A stretch of 64,000 nucleotides of DNA from assembly GCA_028532855.1 (NCBI GenBank), contig JAQQAL010000011.1, positions 310,001 through 374,000 of the forward strand, in the 5' to 3' direction. Shown piece by piece: positions 42,056-51,324 of this stretch. Source of the DNA: Candidatus Thalassospirochaeta sargassi. Its GTDB lineage: Bacteria > Spirochaetota > Spirochaetia > UBA9216. The notes under the pieces are model-generated. The model saw only the letters and a list, made by a program, of their open reading frames with translations, was not told the DNA's origin and searched no databases. How positions within the stretch are numbered: position 1 is the first letter of the stretch; each line of letters starts with the position of its first letter. Both the position numbers and the translations under genes were made by a program.

Positions 42056-42412
42056 ATGGATAAAGCATTTGTTGAGCAGATGAGATTAGATCTTATTGCG
42101 CAGAAAGAAGAGATTATGAAGAGTCTCATGTCAGAAAGTGACGATTTCAACGCAATTGTTACTGCAAAACAGCCCAAAGATCTGGCGGATATCGCATCAG
42201 ATGATATTGACAGAAATACACTAGAAACCCTCAGTGCAAATGATGTCAGAAGACTGCGCTTGATTGATTCAGCATTATCCCGAATTGAAAATGAGCGCTA
42301 TGGGCTGTGTATGAGATGTAATAAGAAGATACCGAAAGAACGGCTTGAGGCAATCCCTTATGCGTTGATGTGTATCGACTGCAAATCCACGGACGAACGA
42401 AAAAACAGATAA
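42056..42412 (+). CDS. DksA/TraR-family zinc-finger protein
   Basis: 118 residues. A coiled N-terminal half with a [13 protein letters not shown] acidic turn leads into a C4 zinc finger (CMRCNKKI near 84 and CIDC near 107). The layout is that of DksA-type proteins, which enter the RNA polymerase secondary channel and help the stringent response. It is divergent from infA. A GAGGG ribosome-binding site supports the start. Confidence 0.9.
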   Translation: MDKAFVEQMRLDLIAQKEEIMKSLMSESDDFNAIVTAKQPKDLADIASDDIDRNTLETLSANDVRRLRLIDSALSRIENERYGLCMRCNKKIPKERLEAIPYALMCIDCKSTDERKNR

Positions 42413-42448
42413 ACTCCTGCCCTGTTAAACCGATAAATTTAACAGGGT

Positions 42449-42829
42449 ATGGAACTTCAAAGTATATCAAAACAATCATTAACAGTCTCTCAGCTTGTCA
42501 GGGCACAGGTTGGAAGCGGCCGGATAGCACTGCCTGTACGAAGTAATAGAATTTATGCGAATCTAAAACATATAACCGGTATAGGCGGCATCGGTAACCA
42601 GCCTGCTTTTTCTTTAAGTCAGCTTCGAAACCTAGATAATCTTATTGATCGTTTAAAGATGCTGAAGGGGGAAGCGATGAAATCAGTTAATCTGGAGAAT
42701 GCATCTGAAAATGATGTTACTCAGATGATTGAAGACTTTCGTCGTGAGCTGTATACGGAACTTCATAAAAAAAATCCATATATGGGCAGTTTGAACGCAT
42801 CCGGCCTCTCTCTGGAACTTTTTGCCTGA
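42449..42829 (+). CDS. Conserved-looking hypothetical protein (126 aa)
   Basis: I do not recognise this protein. It is soluble and lacks a signal peptide. The first 60 residues include SGRIALPVRSNRIYANLKHITG and a glycine-rich GIGGIGNQ. The second half is helical and charged. An AGGG ribosome-binding site precedes the ATG. The next gene starts at or before its stop, so the two are coupled. Its smooth codon use and tight fit suggest a real gene. A small cytoplasmic partner of the following membrane protein is possible. Confidence 0.7.
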   Translation: MELQSISKQSLTVSQLVRAQVGSGRIALPVRSNRIYANLKHITGIGGIGNQPAFSLSQLRNLDNLIDRLKMLKGEAMKSVNLENASENDVTQMIEDFRRELYTELHKKNPYMGSLNASGLSLELFA

Positions 42830-42833
42830 ACCT

Positions 42834-43964
42834 ATGCAGGTACCGATTCTTATTTATATAGTATTCATCGCTTTCGTTTTTTACGCATTTCTGCCGCTTG
42901 TCGGAGCTTTTTCGGTCAGACAGAAATGGCGTGTTTTCCGCAGCCGGGTAGCTGAAGCAGGATTATCAAAAGAGGTCTCCTATTCAGATCCGCCGAGAAA
43001 CAGCAGCGGTCAGGCCGGAATGTATTGTTTCACAGGCGAACTGCAGGCAATCCAGGACGACAGTTCAATCTGGCTGAACAATGGACGGGTGAGTGTCCGG
43101 GCTGAGATGAAGGGGCTTAAGCTGTACCTGCTGCCGTCCAACCGGTCAATTGATAACGAGGGGCGTAACGAGCAGAATAAGGCTCTTTTGCCACAGGACA
43201 TGCCTAAACGGTTGAGCTGGGAGAGGGTTTATTCATTGACTCAGGGCACCGGTGTGCTGCTTTCCGGGGAAGTATTTATTGAGAACGGAACGCCTGTTTT
43301 CAGGAATACTGAAGACTCCCCCCTTCTTGTAATTATTTATGACGGCAAAAAAGAAACCATCCTGCGCAGATCAATATGGAGCGGCAGGCAGCTGAATGAA
43401 TACTGGAATAATTTCACACCATTGTCGCTTATAGCAGGCTCCTTTTTTCTGTTTGTAATAACATTCTTTCTTCTGCGCGGATCGGTCCCGGATAATGTCT
43501 CAATTTTATCAGGGCTTATGATATTTCTTCCTCTTATGCCTTTTCTGCCTCCGGGTATATTCTTCTACTTTTTTTTCAGACGGCTGTGGCGGAGTGGGCG
43601 ATATCTGCGCGGAGAAAGGGATTTGCTTAGATTAGTTTTAAGTTATCCTGATTATATAGAATTCGAATCATGTGATGATGCAATAGCAGAATATCCTGAT
43701 GCTAAACTCAGAAGCTGCGGAATTATCGATGAAACTAAGGTCTTGTCCATGCCTTGCAGGGTCTATGTTTCTGCTGATTTAGAAGCGGAAAGGCGTTCGT
43801 CCCATTTTTACGAAGATCTTATTGTTCCCGGTGATCCGGAGGACCTGGCTTCAAAATGCAGAAGCCGTGCGAGAATTATGGAAATCCTCGCAGCGGCTTC
43901 GATTGCTGTCGGTTTTATAATAAATGTCGTTCTCTTTTATCTTATTTTACTGTGGCTAATCTGA
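42834..43964 (+). CDS. Hypothetical membrane protein with a large cytoplasmic or periplasmic loop
   Basis: 376 residues from ATG 42834; a TTG at 42822 is an alternative in frame. It has an N-terminal membrane segment (about 5-28), a soluble domain of about 160 residues (35-195), two close membrane segments (about 203-222 and 229-255), a second soluble part, and a last segment at the C-terminus (about 350-372). Family unknown. It is coupled to the small protein upstream and convergent with the DEAD-box-like gene, with no spacer. Confidence 0.75.
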   Translation: MQVPILIYIVFIAFVFYAFLPLVGAFSVRQKWRVFRSRVAEAGLSKEVSYSDPPRNSSGQAGMYCFTGELQAIQDDSSIWLNNGRVSVRAEMKGLKLYLLPSNRSIDNEGRNEQNKALLPQDMPKRLSWERVYSLTQGTGVLLSGEVFIENGTPVFRNTEDSPLLVIIYDGKKETILRRSIWSGRQLNEYWNNFTPLSLIAGSFFLFVITFFLLRGSVPDNVSILSGLMIFLPLMPFLPPGIFFYFFFRRLWRSGRYLRGERDLLRLVLSYPDYIEFESCDDAIAEYPDAKLRSCGIIDETKVLSMPCRVYVSADLEAERRSSHFYEDLIVPGDPEDLASKCRSRARIMEILAAASIAVGFIINVVLFYLILLWLI

Positions 43965-45104
43965 TTAATTAGCCGGTGAACCCGAGCGCTTTCTTGCATG
44001 GTTCACAGTCAGTTTACGGCCCTTGAATTCCTCGCCATCGAGAAGTTCAATTGCTCTTTCCGCGTGTTCTTTTGATATATCCATAAAAGAGTAACTATCG
44101 AGAACCTTTATTGCTCCGATGTCAGCCGGTTCAAGATCGAGCCTGGACTGGAAAAGTCTGGCTAAATCTTTAGGGAAAACCCTGCGGTTTTTTCCGACGC
44201 TGATGAATAGTGTAGTTTTGTTCGGATCAGAATCCCTTTTACGGGGGGTGCGCCTGGGAGCTTTTCCGCCGGTGACGGCCATTTTCAGAAGGTAGGCGCT
44301 TAAATATCCTCTCCTGGAGAAGGGTGTGTGTTTCTTGAAAAGTTTTCGATAAACATTGAGGATATCCGGATCTTCTTCTTCTACAATGTTTTTAATAAAA
44401 TCTTTAATGCTGTTCTCTACTAATGTGAGATCTACTGTCTCGTCATTTTTTTTCATTTCTGAACTCTCCTGTGAATGTTCTTCCTTCATGGTTAAGATAA
44501 CCGGTTTTTTTACCATGGTTTCAATAAGACTGACTGAATTAAGATTGTCAGTGTAAAAAAGGTTTTGACGCCTTTCGGGCATCTTCGAAAAAATAAAAAT
44601 AAGATCCTGGTTGAATCCGTTTTCTTCCAGGTTGGAGGGAGCATCAACAACGGCCGTCTCAATTCTTGATAAATCAATGTTTTCACGGCGGATGTGGTCA
44701 ATAATCCTTGAGGGGGTTCCGATAATGATATCAGGTGTATTGGATAGAGATTTGAGTTCCTGTTTAATCATTGTGTCTGATATCAGTTCGGATACTGTTA
44801 AATTGGAGGAGGATTTTGTAATAAACCGGGAAAATTCCCTTCCGGCCTTTCGGACGTTTTCCGGTTGTGATACGATTACAATGTTTCTGGTGTAATTTTT
44901 ACGGTTCCCCAGGTTCACGAGAATCGGAACGACATAGGATGTTCGCTTACCCTTTGCACCGTTAACACCGGCGATTATGTCTTTTTTCTGGAAAAAAACA
45001 GGAAAAACCTTATTCTGGAGTGGGGTTGGATTGTTGAATCCGGCATTTTTCATTAGTTTGTGAATTTCATCGTCGATTTGAGTAGTGGTAATCTTCTGAT
45101 GCAT
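43965..45104 (-). CDS. Degenerate DEAD-box protein: one RecA-like domain plus DbpA-type RNA-binding domain
   Basis: 379 residues from ATG 45104. Residues 20-40 hold a good Q-motif (AGFNNPTPLQ), and GTPSR (129-133) keeps motif Ib. Motif I is scrambled (GVNGAKGKRT, 46-55), the DEAD box is VDAPS (153-157), and SAT is replaced by YTDN (184-187). After about 205 there is no second RecA domain; an acidic linker and helices (about 225-275) lead straight to a DbpA-type RNA-binding domain (about 297-370). It should bind RNA without ATP-driven unwinding. The open frame is continuous, so it does not look like a decaying pseudogene. Residues added by a longer frame (to 45221) overlap the divergent gene and are not used. 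Confidence 0.85.
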   Translation of the reverse strand: MHQKITTTQIDDEIHKLMKNAGFNNPTPLQNKVFPVFFQKKDIIAGVNGAKGKRTSYVVPILVNLGNRKNYTRNIVIVSQPENVRKAGREFSRFITKSSSNLTVSELISDTMIKQELKSLSNTPDIIIGTPSRIIDHIRRENIDLSRIETAVVDAPSNLEENGFNQDLIFIFSKMPERRQNLFYTDNLNSVSLIETMVKKPVILTMKEEHSQESSEMKKNDETVDLTLVENSIKDFIKNIVEEEDPDILNVYRKLFKKHTPFSRRGYLSAYLLKMAVTGGKAPRRTPRKRDSDPNKTTLFISVGKNRRVFPKDLARLFQSRLDLEPADIGAIKVLDSYSFMDISKEHAERAIELLDGEEFKGRKLTVNHARKRSGSPAN

Positions 45105-45147
45105 GCCGGCTACAATACTGATATTTTTTACCTTATAAGGATTTATT

Positions 45148-46350
45148 ATGAGAAAAAGAGTAGTTTTATTAATCTCTTTTACCCTGCTGTCTATTTTAAC
45201 TCTATATTCTGAAACTTTCAAGTTCAGTTATGAACCCGATGATCGCTATCGTATTCTGTCGCGGGTTGATGAATATGTGTACATCAACGGTGTATATTCT
45301 CATCGGGCTGATATCATGAACAAGATCACTGTTTATGTTAAATCTGTTGAAGACGGTGCAGGAATGATTGAATCCGGGTTCCAGACTTCAGAACGAACTT
45401 CCGGCAGCAGCGGAGCTTATCAATGGGCTACTGAATATGAATCGGAATTTATTCGTGATGAATACGGTAAGTATCAGATTGAGCCCCAGTATTTCATGCC
45501 TGTCGTCAGGGATGTTCCGGTTTTTCCCGACAGAGATTTAGAGCCGGGCGACACCTGGTCCTGGAAGGGGGAGGAAGTGCATGATTTCCGGAAGAATTTT
45601 GGAATAAGCGATGCATATCATATCCCTATTTACGTGAATTACACTTATCTCGGCAAGGGTGAGTATGAAGGATATGAATTTGATAAAATATCTGTGAAGT
45701 ACAATATTTTTTTCAGGCCGTCGGAAGTTCCTTATGGTGCTGAACTTTATCCTGTTAGAATATCAGGAAGCTCGGATCAGATTATCTACTGGGATTCCAG
45801 TGCCGGTCGTCCGCATATATATGAAGAGAGTTTTGAGTTTGTCTTTGAGTTGTCCACCGGTGACACTGTTGAATACAGGGGTATCTCCGATGCTTACATT
45901 GTAGAAAGCCCTAAAATGGATAAAAAAGCCGTTGCTGAAGATATCCGAAAGATTATTGATGATGAAGGTTTGAATGATACTGATGTTTCAATCAGCGAGG
46001 AAGGTGTCAAAATTACGCTCAGTAATATCCAGTTTTCTCCGAATTCATCAAGGCTGCTGAACTCTGAACTGGAAAAGCTTGATCAAATCAGTGAAATAAT
46101 TTCTGAATATCCGGAACGGGATATTCTTGTAGCAGGGCATACAGCCCTGGCGGGCACAGCCGCTGGACGACAGCAGCTTTCTGAACAGCGGGCAAAGGTT
46201 GTTGCCGATTATCTATTGAAAAAAGGCGGACGTCTGCCTGAGCAGATTATTATGAAGGGAATGGGTGCTGAACAGCCTGTCGCTGACAATTCAACAGAAG
46301 AAGGTATGAGAAAAAATCGCAGGGTTGAAATTATTATATTGGAAAATTAA
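45148..46350 (+). CDS. OmpA-family outer-membrane or periplasmic protein
   Basis: 400 residues with a signal peptide (about 1-20, ending LYSETF). The first 260 residues form a beta-rich domain of unknown type. After a linker comes an OmpA-like peptidoglycan-binding domain (about 285-400) with FSPNSSRLL, VAGHTALAGT, LSEQRAKVVADYLL and NRRVEIIIL. It probably links the envelope to peptidoglycan. AAGGA precedes the start. Two hairpins follow the stop. Confidence 0.92.
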   Translation: MRKRVVLLISFTLLSILTLYSETFKFSYEPDDRYRILSRVDEYVYINGVYSHRADIMNKITVYVKSVEDGAGMIESGFQTSERTSGSSGAYQWATEYESEFIRDEYGKYQIEPQYFMPVVRDVPVFPDRDLEPGDTWSWKGEEVHDFRKNFGISDAYHIPIYVNYTYLGKGEYEGYEFDKISVKYNIFFRPSEVPYGAELYPVRISGSSDQIIYWDSSAGRPHIYEESFEFVFELSTGDTVEYRGISDAYIVESPKMDKKAVAEDIRKIIDDEGLNDTDVSISEEGVKITLSNIQFSPNSSRLLNSELEKLDQISEIISEYPERDILVAGHTALAGTAAGRQQLSEQRAKVVADYLLKKGGRLPEQIIMKGMGAEQPVADNSTEEGMRKNRRVEIIILEN

Positions 46351-46351
46351 T

Positions 46352-46402
46352 CAAAACCGTTGGTTTTGGTTCTGGAGGTTTTGCAGTAGACTGCAAAACT
46401 CC
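46352..46402. terminator. Two adjacent stem-loops between convergent genes
   Basis: CAAAACC-GTT-GGTTTTG (46352-46368) is a perfect 7-bp stem. GGAG-g-TTTTGCAG pairs with CTGCAAAACTCC (46374-46402) with a one-base bulge. Neither has a strong T-run, but between two convergent genes they may terminate or stabilise both transcripts. Confidence 0.55.
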
Positions 46403-46419
46403 ACAGATCCAATATTGGT

Positions 46420-47139
46420 TTAATAATGCTCGGCTCTGCGTGCTTTTCGGGATTCTATCCAGTTCATGGCTGATTCGTATGTACGGTTTACAACCATATC
46501 CATCGGGAATCCTGTATCTTTCAGCAACTCTTCAATCGCCCCGTGATCAGCCACCTCATTAAGAGCGTGCGCATCGGTATTAACAGCAACATAGCATCCT
46601 GACGCCTTACAGGTCTCGATAAGTTCTATCGTCTCTTCTGCGCTGGATCGACCCAGTCGTGTTTTCGCGTTATTAAATTCAATAGCAGTCCCTGATTCTG
46701 CCGCGATATCAGCTATCATTCCGAAATCAAGTCTGTAACCGGGAACGTTAGGATGAACAATTATATCAACACAGGGATTTTTCGTTATAGCTTTTGCCAT
46801 TAACCGCGAATAATATTCCGGTTCTGCACCCTTTGCCTTGAAATTGTGGAATCCAAGCAGCACAAGATCGTACCATTTCATGAATTTTTCTATAACATCG
46901 ATAGTACCGTCTTCGTCGACAACATTACATTCAATTCCCTTCAAGAGTATTATCCCGTCTACAGGGTTATCAAGCCGCTCAAAGAATGTGCTGCTGGTTT
47001 TTCTTCCGAGATAGGGGCCGTGATCGGTTATTGCCTGAGCCTTAATTCCTGAATCTCGAGCCTTTGTCAGCATCTCAATAATTGAATGAAGCCCGCAGCT
47101 GCTGAACAGGCTGTGAGCATGAAAATCAGTTTCAAACAT
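46420..47139 (-). CDS. PHP-domain metal-dependent phosphatase (YcdX type)
   Basis: 239 residues with the PHP metal motifs DFHAHSLFS at the start, ITDHGPYLG, GIECNVVDEDG, VLLGFHNF, IVHPNVPG and NTDAHALNE. It is closest in layout to YcdX-type PHP phosphatases, whose natural substrate is uncertain. tRNA-Leu lies upstream on the same strand with no terminator between them, so the two may share a transcript; a TATAAT on the minus strand near 47196 could also serve it. Confidence 0.88.
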   Translation of the reverse strand: MFETDFHAHSLFSSCGLHSIIEMLTKARDSGIKAQAITDHGPYLGRKTSSTFFERLDNPVDGIILLKGIECNVVDEDGTIDVIEKFMKWYDLVLLGFHNFKAKGAEPEYYSRLMAKAITKNPCVDIIVHPNVPGYRLDFGMIADIAAESGTAIEFNNAKTRLGRSSAEETIELIETCKASGCYVAVNTDAHALNEVADHGAIEELLKDTGFPMDMVVNRTYESAMNWIESRKARRAEHY

Positions 47140-47226
47140 AGATTGATTATATAAAAGAATGAATAAAGATTAAATACATGTGATGGGGCGTGTAATTATA
47201 ACGCATTAGATTTTGTGAAGATGTTT

Positions 47227-47310
47227 TACCGGCGATCGGACTTGAACCGATACAGGGTTGCCCCCGGCAGATTTTGAGTCTGCTGTGTCTACCAATTTCA
47301 CCACGCCGGC
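47227..47310 (-). tRNA. tRNA-Leu (anticodon CAA)
   Basis: The minus strand folds as an 84-base class II tRNA. The acceptor is GCCGGCG with CGCCGGT, the anticodon stem is GCAGA/TCTGC with loop CTCAAAA (anticodon CAA), and it has a long variable arm and a T-arm ATCGG-TTCAAGT-CCGAT. No CCA is encoded. Confidence 0.94.
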
Positions 47311-47438
47311 AGATTAACTGAAATGATAACGAACGGTTTTAACCGTTTAAAAGAAAATACATTAAAATCGAGTCTTTTGCAAGCATTCCGTCGGGACTTA
47401 TAGAATGACAAAACTATTGGGGCGGGGTATTATTGACT

Positions 47439-48401
47439 ATGCGAAAATTATCCGGTTTGTATGAAAATTGTCGCCTTTGTCCGAAAGCCTGCGGAACCGA
47501 CCGCCTTCACGGTCAACATGGAATATGTGGAATGCCCGGCGGTGTCGTTGCTGCATCCGCAGTTCTTCACAAGGGAGAAGAACCGCCGCTGATTGGCGAG
47601 AAGGGATCCGGTGCGGTATTTTTCAGCGGCTGTACATTAGGCTGCCCCTTTTGCCAGAATGAACAGATAAGTATAGATTCGATGGGTGCGGATATCACCG
47701 ACAACGAACTTGCTGCGGTTTTTCTGGCGCTGGAGGCTGAGGGTGCTTCGAATATCAATCTGGTCACGGCTACACAGTTTACACCTTCTGTAATAGCTGC
47801 TGTCGGAGAAGCGCGGGCAAAAGGCCTGCAGATTCCCATTATGTGGAATTCCTCGGGTTATGAAACGAACCGCACGGTAAAATTACTGAGTGAGACCATA
47901 GATATCTGGCTGCCTGATATTAAAACCCTGGACCCTATGGTGTCGGAGAGGCTCTTTGGAGCCCGTGACTATCCTGCCGCAGCCAGGGCTTCAATAAAGA
48001 TGATGGCGTCACAGCTTGAAAAGCGCGGCGGCGAGTTGATTGAAGATAATGTGATGAAGCGGGGTATGATAGTTCGGCATCTTGTAATGCCCGGCGAGCT
48101 TGATTCCAGCAGGGCTGTGCTTGAGTGGTATGCTGAGAATCTGATAGACAGGGCAATGCTTTCGCTGATGGTTCAGTATACACCGGTCAATGAGTCCGGG
48201 AGACAGATTGCCGGGCCGGATTACATCATGCAGGATAACGAATATAATCAGCTGCTTGAATGGCTGGATGAATTCGGAATAGAGGAAGGGTTTTTGCAGT
48301 CGCCTGAGGCTGCATCAAAAGAATGGATTCCTGATTTCAGCCGCCTCAACCCTTTTCCCGAGAAATACTCCAAACCTGTTTGGCATTGGAAATTTAAATA
48401 A
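47439..48401 (+). CDS. PflX-like radical SAM protein (COG1313)
   Basis: 320 residues from ATG 47439 (a TTG two codons earlier is the alternative). N-terminal cysteines (CRLCPKACGTDR, then GICGMP) precede the radical SAM motif CTLGCPFC and the family-typical FFSGC stretch. The family resembles pyruvate-formate-lyase activating enzymes but is not known to activate PFL; its substrate is open. It stands alone between tRNA-Leu and the convergent rsmE, whose stop overlaps by 8 bases. Confidence 0.87.
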   Translation: MRKLSGLYENCRLCPKACGTDRLHGQHGICGMPGGVVAASAVLHKGEEPPLIGEKGSGAVFFSGCTLGCPFCQNEQISIDSMGADITDNELAAVFLALEAEGASNINLVTATQFTPSVIAAVGEARAKGLQIPIMWNSSGYETNRTVKLLSETIDIWLPDIKTLDPMVSERLFGARDYPAAARASIKMMASQLEKRGGELIEDNVMKRGMIVRHLVMPGELDSSRAVLEWYAENLIDRAMLSLMVQYTPVNESGRQIAGPDYIMQDNEYNQLLEWLDEFGIEEGFLQSPEAASKEWIPDFSRLNPFPEKYSKPVWHWKFK

Positions 48402-49140
48402 TACCCATTCCGGAAAGGCAGAGCGCCGTGCCTGCAATTGAGGCCGTCTCGGTTCGGAGAACACGGGGCCCCAGGCTGCAGAGAGTGAAGCCTGAATTGC
48501 GCAGACGAACGCGTTCACGGTCGGTCCAGCCGCGTTCTGACCCCACCGCTAGGATTGTGTGGGGTGCCCCCGGGGCAGCGTTCCTCCAGTACTCGCTCAG
48601 CGACATAACAGCCTCGTAATTATCAAGCGCCTGCATCAGGGTCCCCTGCGGTGCGGCAAGGGCTTCGATTGCGCATCTGAGGCTGTGTTCTATGCTGACC
48701 TCAGGTATCTGTGTGCAGACAGCCTGTTGAACCCCCTCTATCAGGACGTCCAGAATCTTATCGGGTTTCAGTGCGTTGCTGTTTTTATAGCTTTTTTCTC
48801 CGTTTTCAGTTCCGAATAGGATAAATCGACTGACACCGAGAGCGGTTGCTTCTTTCAAAACCTTTTTGACAGTCGGCGGACGTGAAAGTCCGAGTAATAA
48901 TGTGATGGGGTGCAGACCGACAGGGTCTGATTCAGGGATAAAGTTGAGAGTAAGCTCACCGTCTTTAATTGCCGACACCGTGGCACGGCCTTGTTTGCCG
49001 TTGATTATTCCGGCTTCAAAACTGAAGCCGATATCAGCCTTGAGTATCTTTTTCATATGAACTGTCCGGGGATCCCTTTCGGTCAGTTTTATCCGGCCGC
49101 TGTTGTCAATTTCATCCGTATTAAAAAGTATAAGGTTCAT
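48394..49140 (-). CDS. rsmE: 16S rRNA (uracil1498-N3)-methyltransferase
   Basis: 248 residues from ATG 49140. An N-terminal PUA-like part (1-70) is followed by a SPOUT methyltransferase fold. LLGLSRPPTVKKVLKEATALGV and the knot region AVGSERGWTDRE followed by LGPRVLRTETA match RsmE. It methylates U1498 in the decoding centre. A TTG codon directly upstream is in frame but less likely. Confidence 0.93.
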   Translation of the reverse strand: MNLILFNTDEIDNSGRIKLTERDPRTVHMKKILKADIGFSFEAGIINGKQGRATVSAIKDGELTLNFIPESDPVGLHPITLLLGLSRPPTVKKVLKEATALGVSRFILFGTENGEKSYKNSNALKPDKILDVLIEGVQQAVCTQIPEVSIEHSLRCAIEALAAPQGTLMQALDNYEAVMSLSEYWRNAAPGAPHTILAVGSERGWTDRERVRLRNSGFTLCSLGPRVLRTETASIAGTALCLSGMGII

Positions 49141-49204
49141 CAACTGAAGAGTATCATGCCTCTATCGGACTGGTCAAACTCACGTGCTGGTAGTAAACTG
49201 ACTT

Positions 49205-51298
49205 ATGCTTTCAAATGTTTTTCTGGTGGTTTTATTTGTATTTGATTTCGCTCTGATCTACTCTATTTATTTCTACAATCCTTCGGGTACTATCAATAGA
49301 TTTCTAAGCCTTCTTATTATTCCGATAATGCTTTCCAACCTGGAGATTCTCCTGCTTGTAACAGTTGCAAGCAGTACCACAATTGATATTGCATTGAATA
49401 TGGCCCTTCTCGGCGGCCTGTCATTTTTTCCTTTGTTTTATCATTTTTCGTTTTATTATCCGAGAAATGTAATGACTGATAGAACTCGGCGCAGGGTGAC
49501 TTTTGTATATCTTGAAACTGTGGGCTTAGGATCTGCACTGTTTCTGGCATATCTCAATAAACCTGAAGCTGTAAGCGAGACAGATGTTTTTCATATACTG
49601 ACTTTTTTTAAGATTAATCCCACCTTCTTTATTCTTTATATTCTGATGTTTATCTATGCCTCATGGCTGCTGACAGTAACAATCAGCAGGTTTCTGGGTT
49701 CGTATCATATGAATCTTATGACTGCCGAAAAACGGAATATTTTAATGATACTTGCCGGATTTATTCCAACCTCGATATTATTAATTTTCGGTTACTTCCT
49801 TTTTCTGCCTCTTCGCAGCGGAATCTGGGTCTATTTAGGCATCTCTGCTTTTTACACAATCTATTTCATAATACTGCTTCTTTCATTCGGTTATCTTGAT
49901 AGAAGAGCTATTGTCAGAACCCTGTTTACTTACCCGCTGGCAATTTTTATCGTGTTCTTTCTATTTAATTTTCTTCTGGCTGATATGAACGAGATTCTTT
50001 GCAGTCTTCTAGGGATTGATATATCCATAGTTCTTGTAGCTGAAATCCTGATTTTGATTTTTATTTTACTTCCTGTTTTTCGGATATTTGAGCGGCGGCT
50101 CTTCATCGGTAGTGGTAACCGGACAGGTGGATTTCATAATCAGCTTAAGAATTCCGCTATAGATTTATCCGGGATAATTACGCTTTCGGAATTAAATGTA
50201 TTCCTAAATGATCTTTTTTTCGAAAAGTTGAAGATTTCAGGATTCCGGCTTCTTATCAAATCAGATCATAGCGGTGATTTTACAGATATTGGCGATGGTG
50301 ATTTCAGTTTTTCCGGATATGGAGAACTTGCCGGTAAGCTGGAAGGATACAGACAAATCATGAATATCCAGCAGATGTCGCTAGCTTGGCATGAGGGTAA
50401 TGAGCTGCAGACGCTGTATGATGAAAAGATAGTTCTAATCGCCCCCTTGTTTGAACGACAGGAACTTATTGGATTCTTTCTTTTTGGAGAACCGGGGCTG
50501 GCCCGGGCCTGGTATCCGTCTGAGGTAGAAGAGCTTGAGCTCTTTCTTTCAGGGGTTCCGGTTGTAATTGCCCGTTGTTCTACGCATGAGCGTGCTATAG
50601 CACTTGAAAAAAAACAGGCTTCTATAGAAAAAATGGCTGTTTTAAGTGAGATTTCATCCGGTATTGCCCATGAAATAAGAAATCCACTTTCGATTATATC
50701 GGCTTCCGCGGAAACAATGGCAGTAAGAGATCTTTCAAGTGATGAGGTTAAAAGATTTGCCTCCTACATACAGGATGAAACCAATCGGATGTCGGGGCTT
50801 CTCAACAGGATTTTATCTGTTTCCGTTAAGAATCAGACCAAGCATCAACCTGCAAATATCGTTCTTGTAATTCGCAGATCTCTTGATCTGGTTTCCACTA
50901 AGCTGAGAAAGAAAAATCTGATGATCGATTTCAATGTGGACAGAAAAAGTATAATCGCAGTGATTGATAATGAGGTTTTGATGCAGGTCTGTCTGAATTT
51001 AATTCTGAACGCGATTGATGCCATGAGTCCCGGCATGAGGTTGAGGGTCTCTGCTGAATATAATGATTCTTCAACTGTTAAAATAATATTTGCGAATCAG
51101 GGAGCCCGGATTCCGGATGATGTGAGAGGCAGAATCTTTGATCCGTTTTTTACAACCAAAGAAACCGGGACTGGGCTCGGTCTTTCAATAACACAGCGGC
51201 TGATTAGGGAAGCCGGAGGTGAAATAAGCCTGATTAGCTCGGAAGAGGAAACCGTTTTTCAAATTCTGCTTCCTGCAGCGGCCGATTCTATGCGATAA
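49205..51298 (+). CDS. Membrane histidine kinase with N-terminal 7TM-type sensor, GAF-like domain and NtrB-type kinase
   Basis: 697 residues. The first 300 residues hold about seven or eight membrane segments, like the HisKA_7TM sensor type. A GAF-like region spans about 325-465, followed by HisKA with H489 in SGIAHEIRNP and a HATPase with TKETGTGLGLSITQRL near the end. It forms a pair with the NtrC-type regulator 26 bp downstream. No clear ribosome-binding site precedes the ATG. The probable target is the sigma-54 promoter of the convergent radical SAM gene. Confidence 0.92.
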   Translation: MLSNVFLVVLFVFDFALIYSIYFYNPSGTINRFLSLLIIPIMLSNLEILLLVTVASSTTIDIALNMALLGGLSFFPLFYHFSFYYPRNVMTDRTRRRVTFVYLETVGLGSALFLAYLNKPEAVSETDVFHILTFFKINPTFFILYILMFIYASWLLTVTISRFLGSYHMNLMTAEKRNILMILAGFIPTSILLIFGYFLFLPLRSGIWVYLGISAFYTIYFIILLLSFGYLDRRAIVRTLFTYPLAIFIVFFLFNFLLADMNEILCSLLGIDISIVLVAEILILIFILLPVFRIFERRLFIGSGNRTGGFHNQLKNSAIDLSGIITLSELNVFLNDLFFEKLKISGFRLLIKSDHSGDFTDIGDGDFSFSGYGELAGKLEGYRQIMNIQQMSLAWHEGNELQTLYDEKIVLIAPLFERQELIGFFLFGEPGLARAWYPSEVEELELFLSGVPVVIARCSTHERAIALEKKQASIEKMAVLSEISSGIAHEIRNPLSIISASAETMAVRDLSSDEVKRFASYIQDETNRMSGLLNRILSVSVKNQTKHQPANIVLVIRRSLDLVSTKLRKKNLMIDFNVDRKSIIAVIDNEVLMQVCLNLILNAIDAMSPGMRLRVSAEYNDSSTVKIIFANQGARIPDDVRGRIFDPFFTTKETGTGLGLSITQRLIREAGGEISLISSEEETVFQILLPAAADSMR

Positions 51299-51324
51299 TC
51301 ATATTTGCGAAACAGAGAAAGACG

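Noticed and set aside
43965-45104. Plain DEAD-box helicase annotation
   Set aside because: The catalytic motifs and second RecA domain are absent, so calling it an active helicase would be misleading.
45105-45221. Longer start for the DEAD-box-like protein
   Set aside because: The added residues have no family counterpart and overlap the divergent OmpA-family gene; the ATG at 45104 comes just before the Q-motif region.
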